Origin: Oxalobacteraceae bacterium | GTDB taxonomy: Bacteria; Pseudomonadota; Gammaproteobacteria; Burkholderiales; Burkholderiaceae_D | DNA length: 38,542 nt | Reading direction: 5' to 3' | NCBI GenBank assembly: GCA_900299005.1 | Contig: OMID01000062.1 | Location: 1 to 38,542, forward strand | Shown here: piece after piece, positions 33,864 through 38,542 of the stretch | Layout: the number at the start of each line of letters is the position of its first letter | Numbering within the stretch: position 1 is the stretch's first letter | Notes under the pieces: generated by a model | What the model saw: the letters and a program-made list of their open reading frames with translations, nothing else | Databases searched by the model: none | What the model was told of the DNA's origin: nothing | Program-made: the position numbers and the translations under genes

Positions 33864-35600
33864 TCAGAGTTTCACCTGAAGGCGCTTCAGGGTGCTCTTG
33901 AGCGTATCGTTCTTCGGATCTTCGCCACCCGCCCGGCGCCAGAGTTTTTTTGCTTCCTCCTCGCGGCCTCTCATCCAGAGCACCTCGCCAAGATGGGCCG
34001 CGATCTCCGGGTCGCCCCTGGCTGCGAACGCGCGCCGCAACAGCTCTTCGGCTCTTTCCAGACGGCCGAGGCGGAATTCAACCCAGCCCATGCTGTCCAT
34101 GATGAAAGGATCTTCAGGTGCGAGCGATAGTGCTTTCTTGATCAGATCATGGGCTTCCTGCAATCGGACGTTGCGGTCTGCCAGAGAATAACCAAGCGCG
34201 TTGTAGGCATGCGGACTGTCGGGCGCTAATTGTATGACCTTGCGCAGGGTGCTTTCCATCAGGTCGAACTGCTGGTTTTTTTCCACGAGCATGGATAGTT
34301 CATACAGCAGATCGACGTTATCCTTGTATAGCTCAAGCGCGTCTTCGATCAGCTGGATCGCCTCGACAAGTTTGCCGACGTCGCGCAAGAGCTGGCATTC
34401 GCCAATGATCAGTTTCACCCGTTCGTCGTCGTTATTGACATCAGCTTCGCTCAGCAGCTTACGTGCCTCATCGAGCTTCCCGTTCTTCGACTGTAGCTGC
34501 GCGCGTTTGATGATGGCGTTCGACGCCCCGCTCTGACCGAGCTCGGGCACCAGCTCCAGCCACTTGAGGGTGCCTGCGTCGTCATTGCGGTCTTCGGCGA
34601 TCTGCGCGAGCACCATCAGTGCCTGCGTGGCATCGCGCTCGCGATCCGGCTGGCCTTTCAGGTTATTGATGTAGGCGGACAAATATTTTTCGGCGTCGGC
34701 CGTGTCGTTCGCCTGTGCCGACAGCAATCCCAGCGCGTAGAGCGCAGTCGCATCGTTAGGCGTTTGTTGTAACAGTGCCTGGAATTCTTTTTTGGCGTCC
34801 GCTATTTTCCCTTGCTCAAACAGCATGCGCGAATAAGCGAGTCGCACCTCGCGGGCCTTGGGGTTCTTTTTCAAGAAATCCGACAAAGTCTTCGCTGCCT
34901 CTGCCTTGTCTTCAGTGATCTGTGCCAGCATCAATGCGGCAATCTCGGAGGAGGGAAACTTGTTAAGGGCATCACTCACTTCTTTTTTTGCGAGCGTGCG
35001 GTCACCACTTACCATGGCCATCTGGGCCAGCGCGAGCCGAGCATCCAGCACGTCGCGATACGGTTCCAGCAATTCTTTGAGTAGTGTCGCTGCGCGGGCG
35101 CGGTCGGGGATTCGCGCTAACTGACGCTGCACATTGCCGATGGCCAGAGGTAGCGTCGAGGGCGTGCTGCCGGACAGGATTTTTGCCAGCGACTGCTTCG
35201 CCTCATCGATGTGGCTGGATTGCAGTTGCAGGCTTAGCAGCACTTGCGCCGCCTCCTCGGACTGGGGGGCCACCTCATGCCAGACACGCGCGGCTTTCAA
35301 CGCTTCTGTAGGCAGTGAACCACTCATCGCCATCTCGGTGGCCCGTCTGGCCAGCCGGGGGTCATGGGTACTGCGAGCAATCGACAGCATCGTTGCGTAT
35401 GCAGCAAAGGCATTACCGCGTTGCAGAGAGATTTCTGCGGACAGATACCGGAACATCAGTTCTTCAGAGAGGCCGACCGCAGGCAGAACATCGACGGGCG
35501 AATGATCTGTCGAATTGTCTGAAGGGCTCTCTGCCGCGCGCAGCGGACTGGCGAGGGCAATTAATGCGGAGAGCGTTAGAATGGCTGAGAAATTTTTCAA
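33864..35600 (-). CDS. Exported tetratricopeptide-repeat protein
   Basis: A 578-residue protein with a signal peptide (cleavage near ALASPLRAAE, about residue 23) and TPR-type helical repeats through most of its length, for example DATALYALGLLSAQAND and PHAYNALGYSLADRNVRLQEA. The start is a TTG with AGGA seven bases upstream. Proteins of this kind before lolB in betaproteobacteria are unnamed TPR proteins; a link to outer-membrane biogenesis is only suggested by the neighbour. It is divergent from mutM; the 120-base gap should hold both promoters. Confidence 0.88.
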   Translation of the reverse strand: MKNFSAILTLSALIALASPLRAAESPSDNSTDHSPVDVLPAVGLSEELMFRYLSAEISLQRGNAFAAYATMLSIARSTHDPRLARRATEMAMSGSLPTEALKAARVWHEVAPQSEEAAQVLLSLQLQSSHIDEAKQSLAKILSGSTPSTLPLAIGNVQRQLARIPDRARAATLLKELLEPYRDVLDARLALAQMAMVSGDRTLAKKEVSDALNKFPSSEIAALMLAQITEDKAEAAKTLSDFLKKNPKAREVRLAYSRMLFEQGKIADAKKEFQALLQQTPNDATALYALGLLSAQANDTADAEKYLSAYINNLKGQPDRERDATQALMVLAQIAEDRNDDAGTLKWLELVPELGQSGASNAIIKRAQLQSKNGKLDEARKLLSEADVNNDDERVKLIIGECQLLRDVGKLVEAIQLIEDALELYKDNVDLLYELSMLVEKNQQFDLMESTLRKVIQLAPDSPHAYNALGYSLADRNVRLQEAHDLIKKALSLAPEDPFIMDSMGWVEFRLGRLERAEELLRRAFAARGDPEIAAHLGEVLWMRGREEEAKKLWRRAGGEDPKNDTLKSTLKRLQVKL

Positions 35601-35720
35601 AAGATTATCCTGGGCGGGCGATCCGGATCGGAGTCGTCAATCAAGCAAAAATCGATTTTACGACGAAAGTCGCCAAGGCCGCGCGCCGCCGGTGAGATCG
35701 CTTCTTTTTCCATTTCAAGC

Positions 35721-36542
35721 ATGCCAGAGCTGCCCGAAGTTGAAGTCACCCGCCGGGGTATCGCACCGCACATTGAGGGGCAGGTCGTGACAGACCTGAT
35801 CCTGCGCCGTGAAGGCTTGCGCTGGCCTTTCCCTTCCGGTCTGGCGCAGATCCTCCGGCAACGGCGTGTTTTGTCCACCGGACGTCGCGGGAAATATCTG
35901 TTGCTGCATTTCGAGCATGGCTCGCTGATCATTCACCTCGGTATGTCCGGGCACTTGCGTATGCTCGACAGCGATCTGCCTCCCGGCAAGCATGACCATG
36001 TCGATCTCGTCCTCGGTCGATCCCGCATGCGATTCACTGATCCCCGGCGCTTCGGTGCCTTGCTGTGGCATCCGAAAGAAGAAGGGGATTGTGAGTCTCA
36101 CCTGCTCTTGCGCGCCTTGGGTGTGGAACCCCTTGGATGCCCCGATCTGGCAGCGCGACTCTTCCACGCCACGCGCACGCGCAGCGCCCCTGTCAAGCAA
36201 GTCCTGTTGGCAGGCGATATCGTCGTGGGCGTCGGGAACATCTATGCCTGCGAGAGTCTTTTTCATGCCGGCATCCACCCCGCCACTGCGGCAAAACGCA
36301 TCGCACTCGCGCGTTACACGAGGCTCGCGGCGCAGATCCAGCATGTGCTGACGGCAGCCATCGAGCAGGGTGGCAGTAGCTTGCGCGATTTCATCGGCGT
36401 CGACGGGCGATCGGGGTATTTCCAGCAGACGTATTTTGTCTACGACCGCCAGGGCGAGCCCTGCCGGCAGTGTGGCAAGGCGGTCAAGCGCCTGGTGCAG
36501 GGACAGCGTTCGACCTTTTACTGCGGCCAGTGTCAGCGATGA
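35721..36542 (+). CDS. mutM: Formamidopyrimidine-DNA glycosylase MutM (Fpg)
   Basis: Removes 8-oxoguanine and other oxidised purines from DNA and cuts the strand by beta/delta elimination. The 273-residue protein begins MPELPEVEV, with the catalytic N-terminal Pro2 and Glu3. The H2TH region has GVGNIYACESLFHAGI, and the C-terminal zinc finger has C248, C251, C268 and C271. All key residues are present. It overlaps mutY by four bases, coupling two enzymes of the same repair system. Confidence 0.97.
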   Translation: MPELPEVEVTRRGIAPHIEGQVVTDLILRREGLRWPFPSGLAQILRQRRVLSTGRRGKYLLLHFEHGSLIIHLGMSGHLRMLDSDLPPGKHDHVDLVLGRSRMRFTDPRRFGALLWHPKEEGDCESHLLLRALGVEPLGCPDLAARLFHATRTRSAPVKQVLLAGDIVVGVGNIYACESLFHAGIHPATAAKRIALARYTRLAAQIQHVLTAAIEQGGSSLRDFIGVDGRSGYFQQTYFVYDRQGEPCRQCGKAVKRLVQGQRSTFYCGQCQR

Positions 36543-37633
36543 AGCGTCTCGTGGAGCACGGGCTCGCCACCGGAGTGGAGCGCCATTTTTCCGAAGGGGT
36601 CATTCGATGGCAAAAGCAGCACGGGCGTCATGAACTACCCTGGCAGGGTACCCGTGATGCCTACCGTATCTGGCTCTCGGAGATCATGCTGCAGCAAACA
36701 CAAGTAGCGACCGTGATTCCCTACTACGCGCGTTTTTTGGCGCGTTTTCCCGATATTGCGGCATTGGCCAATGCGCCGGTAGAGGAGGTCATGGCGCTCT
36801 GGAGCGGGCTGGGGTACTACACGCGCGCGCGCAATCTGCATCGCTGCGCGCAGATCGTCGTTGCGGAGCACGATGGCCGCTTCCCGTCGGATGTCGAACG
36901 CCTTGCCAGCTTGCCGGGCATCGGTCGCTCGACAGCAGCTGCCATCGCGGCGTTTGCTTACGGCACGCGCGCTGCCATCCTTGACGGTAATGTGAAGCGC
37001 GTATTTTGCCGTGCATTCGGTATTGATGGTTTCCCCGGTTCAGTCGCAGTGGAGAGGCGCTTGTGGGAAATGGCGGCGGGTCTTTTGCCGGCGACAGACA
37101 TCGAGTCCTACACGCAAGGGCTAATGGATCTGGGAGCAACGATCTGCACCCGCAGCCATCCCCGTTGCACAGCCTGTCCGTTAGCACTGCAGTGCGTGGC
37201 GCATGCGAGTCATCGCACGGCAGAGCTCCCGGCACGCAAACCCAGAAAAGCCCTACCGGAAAAATCCACCGTCATGCTGGTGGTCGAGTATCGGGGTGCG
37301 ATTCTGATGGAACAGCGGCCGCCGTCCGGCATCTGGGGAGGATTGCTATCACTGCCTGAGCTAGGCAGGTTGCTGCCATCCGTGCCTACTGAGGTTGGGA
37401 AGAAGGTGCTGTTGTCAGCACTGGCCGAGTTTGGCGAGGTGCACGCCATCGAAGCGCTTGGCGATTTCGTGCATGTGTTCACGCATTACCGACTGAGGGT
37501 GATCCCGTTGCGCATTCGTTTGTCGCGCCGCTTCCCACAGGCCTCGCCATCATCGTATCAGTGGGTGCCAAAGAAAAAACTGGCGTCGGCGGCCTTACCT
37601 GCGCCTGTCAGAAAATTACTCGATGGTAGGTAG
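36539..37633 (+). CDS. mutY: A/G-specific adenine DNA glycosylase MutY
   Basis: Removes adenine paired opposite 8-oxoguanine. The 364-residue protein has E48 in LSEIMLQQTQV, the helix-hairpin-helix LPGIGRSTA, catalytic D149 in ILDGNVKRVF, and the [4Fe-4S] ligands C203, C210, C213 and C219. The C-terminal NUDIX-like domain (from about residue 240, MLVVEYRGAILMEQRPPSGIWGG, described in part) recognises 8-oxoG. The start ATGA overlaps the mutM stop. It ends 25 bases from a convergent gene, with no obvious terminator. Confidence 0.97.
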   Translation: MKRLVEHGLATGVERHFSEGVIRWQKQHGRHELPWQGTRDAYRIWLSEIMLQQTQVATVIPYYARFLARFPDIAALANAPVEEVMALWSGLGYYTRARNLHRCAQIVVAEHDGRFPSDVERLASLPGIGRSTAAAIAAFAYGTRAAILDGNVKRVFCRAFGIDGFPGSVAVERRLWEMAAGLLPATDIESYTQGLMDLGATICTRSHPRCTACPLALQCVAHASHRTAELPARKPRKALPEKSTVMLVVEYRGAILMEQRPPSGIWGGLLSLPELGRLLPSVPTEVGKKVLLSALAEFGEVHAIEALGDFVHVFTHYRLRVIPLRIRLSRRFPQASPSSYQWVPKKKLASAALPAPVRKLLDGR

Positions 37634-37658
37634 AACCGGAACCCTTGCACCGCACCGA

Positions 37659-38285
37659 TCAGATGACTCGATTTTTGCGCAGATAGTGCTCGATAGCGCG
37701 CAGTCTCTCGGTTTCATCGTCGATTTCCAGGAGCGCTTGTTTCTGCTCAATCGAGATTGGCAGCATTTCGCTCCAGCGATTCGCGACCCAGCCAGCCGAG
37801 TGCAGCTGGTGTGGCTCGGGGAAGGGATTAATGAAATGCTCACCGGCTTCCTGTTTGGCCTGATCCAGCAAATCGTCAATCACGATTCTCAGAACCTGCG
37901 CGCAGACTTGCAGCACATCGGGATCATCGGTGGCCGCGATGGTGGTTAGCATGTCAATGCGAGCTTCAATCAGCTGATTGGGTTGAACGCGTGTCTCCGT
38001 CACCCGAAAGCGCTCGCCGCCGCGTGTTTCGAGTTGTAAAACACCCAGTTCGGGCATGTCCCACGCAACGATGTGCGCCAGTGTGCCCACGGAATATGGC
38101 TCGGCAGCTGTGCCCACCTCGTCACCTGCGCGGATGGCGATGACGCCAAAAGCGGCGTTACGCTTCATGCGATCGCGCACCATATCGACATAGCGAGTCT
38201 CGAACACGCGTAGCGGCAGAACTCCTTCCGGAAAGAGCACGGTTCGTAGCGGGAACAGCGGCAGCCAGTCGGACGTGTCGATCAC
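37659..38285 (-). CDS. LON peptidase substrate-binding domain protein
   Basis: A 208-residue protein made of the Lon N-terminal (substrate-binding) domain alone, without ATPase or protease parts. It opens with LPLFPLRTVLFPEGVLPLRV and contains FETRYVDMVRD, typical of this stand-alone family. Its role is unknown. The start is a GTG five bases after the rapZ stop, with a weak ribosome binding site, so it is probably translated in connection with rapZ. Confidence 0.92.
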   Translation of the reverse strand: MIDTSDWLPLFPLRTVLFPEGVLPLRVFETRYVDMVRDRMKRNAAFGVIAIRAGDEVGTAAEPYSVGTLAHIVAWDMPELGVLQLETRGGERFRVTETRVQPNQLIEARIDMLTTIAATDDPDVLQVCAQVLRIVIDDLLDQAKQEAGEHFINPFPEPHQLHSAGWVANRWSEMLPISIEQKQALLEIDDETERLRAIEHYLRKNRVI

Positions 38286-38290
38286 GGCGC

Positions 38291-38542
38291 TTAGTCCAGT
38301 TCGCGGTGACGTATCAATACCCGCGCCTGATCTTTGAAGTGTTGCCCAAGCTGCTCCACCATGAAAACCGAGCGGTGTTGTCCACCCGTGCAGCCGATAG
38401 CCACGGTCAGATAGCTGCGATTGTCACGCTGATAGGCGGGCAGCCAGCGCTCGATGAAGCCGCGGATGTCCGAGAGCAGGCGGGTGGCGTCAGACTGGGC
38501 CTGCAGGAAATCGATGACCGGCTGGTCCCTGCCAGTCAGGGG
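38291..38542 (-). CDS. rapZ: RNase adapter protein RapZ, C-terminal part
   Basis: The window holds only the last 83 codons and the stop; the gene continues past the right edge. The conserved C-terminal RapZ segment [14 protein letters not shown] is followed by VLIRHREL. In Escherichia coli RapZ binds GlcN6P-regulating small RNAs through this domain and guides RNase E; in other bacteria the role is less known. The following LON-domain gene is five bases away. Confidence 0.93.
   Translation of the reverse strand, partial: PLTGRDQPVIDFLQAQSDATRLLSDIRGFIERWLPAYQRDNRSYLTVAIGCTGGQHRSVFMVEQLGQHFKDQARVLIRHRELD

Overview
The window is an ordinary chromosomal stretch from a betaproteobacterium. Three gene orders point that way: a cytochrome c oxidase operon whose CoxB carries a fused cytochrome c domain and which includes DUF2970 and twin-TM genes; a rsmD / M16 peptidase pair / ftsY-ftsE-ftsX / rpoH block; and a lolB-ispE-tRNA-Gln-prs-rplY-pth block. 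A Nitrosomonadales-like relative is a guess from general appearance. All identifications come from reading motifs and gene order; no database search was possible.

Layout. Positions 1-2631 hold trmL and comF (minus strand) and the divergent biotin gene bioC. Positions 2797-12263 are the aa3-type cytochrome c oxidase region: DUF2244, coxB, coxA, a 35-residue assembly peptide, ctaG, DUF2970 and coxC, closed by a bidirectional terminator. A small convergent twin-TM gene follows, then SURF1, a Sco-like protein, ctaA, ctaB and a Sco1 lipoprotein. The region encodes the enzyme core, the CuA/CuB copper chaperones and the heme A pathway. A terminator shared with rpoH ends it.

Positions 12369-16179 (minus) are rpoH, with a perfect CIRCE operator, and ftsY-ftsE-ftsX. 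On the plus strand follow two M16 peptidase-like proteins (one with, one without the zinc motif), rsmD, coaD, a 2[4Fe-4S] ferredoxin and a PAS-GGDEF-EAL protein. Positions 23231-25478 are an accessory patch: a Fic protein with an upstream palindrome, a short unknown ORF and a broken P4-type integrase. Then come ychF, ugd, a divergent degenerate sugar-phosphate transferase and an H-NS gene. These separate ychF from the pth-rplY-prs-tRNA-Gln-ispE-lolB block (29704-33856, minus). The right end holds a TPR protein, mutM-mutY (8-oxoguanine repair), a LON substrate-binding-domain protein and the 3' end of rapZ.

No clear new defence or mobile system is present. The most unusual signals are the sugar transferase lacking its catalytic Asp-Glu pair, the palindrome at the Fic promoter, the hairpin and possible frameshift at the start of comF, the second Sco-like protein, and the uncharacterised N-terminal region of the c-di-GMP protein.
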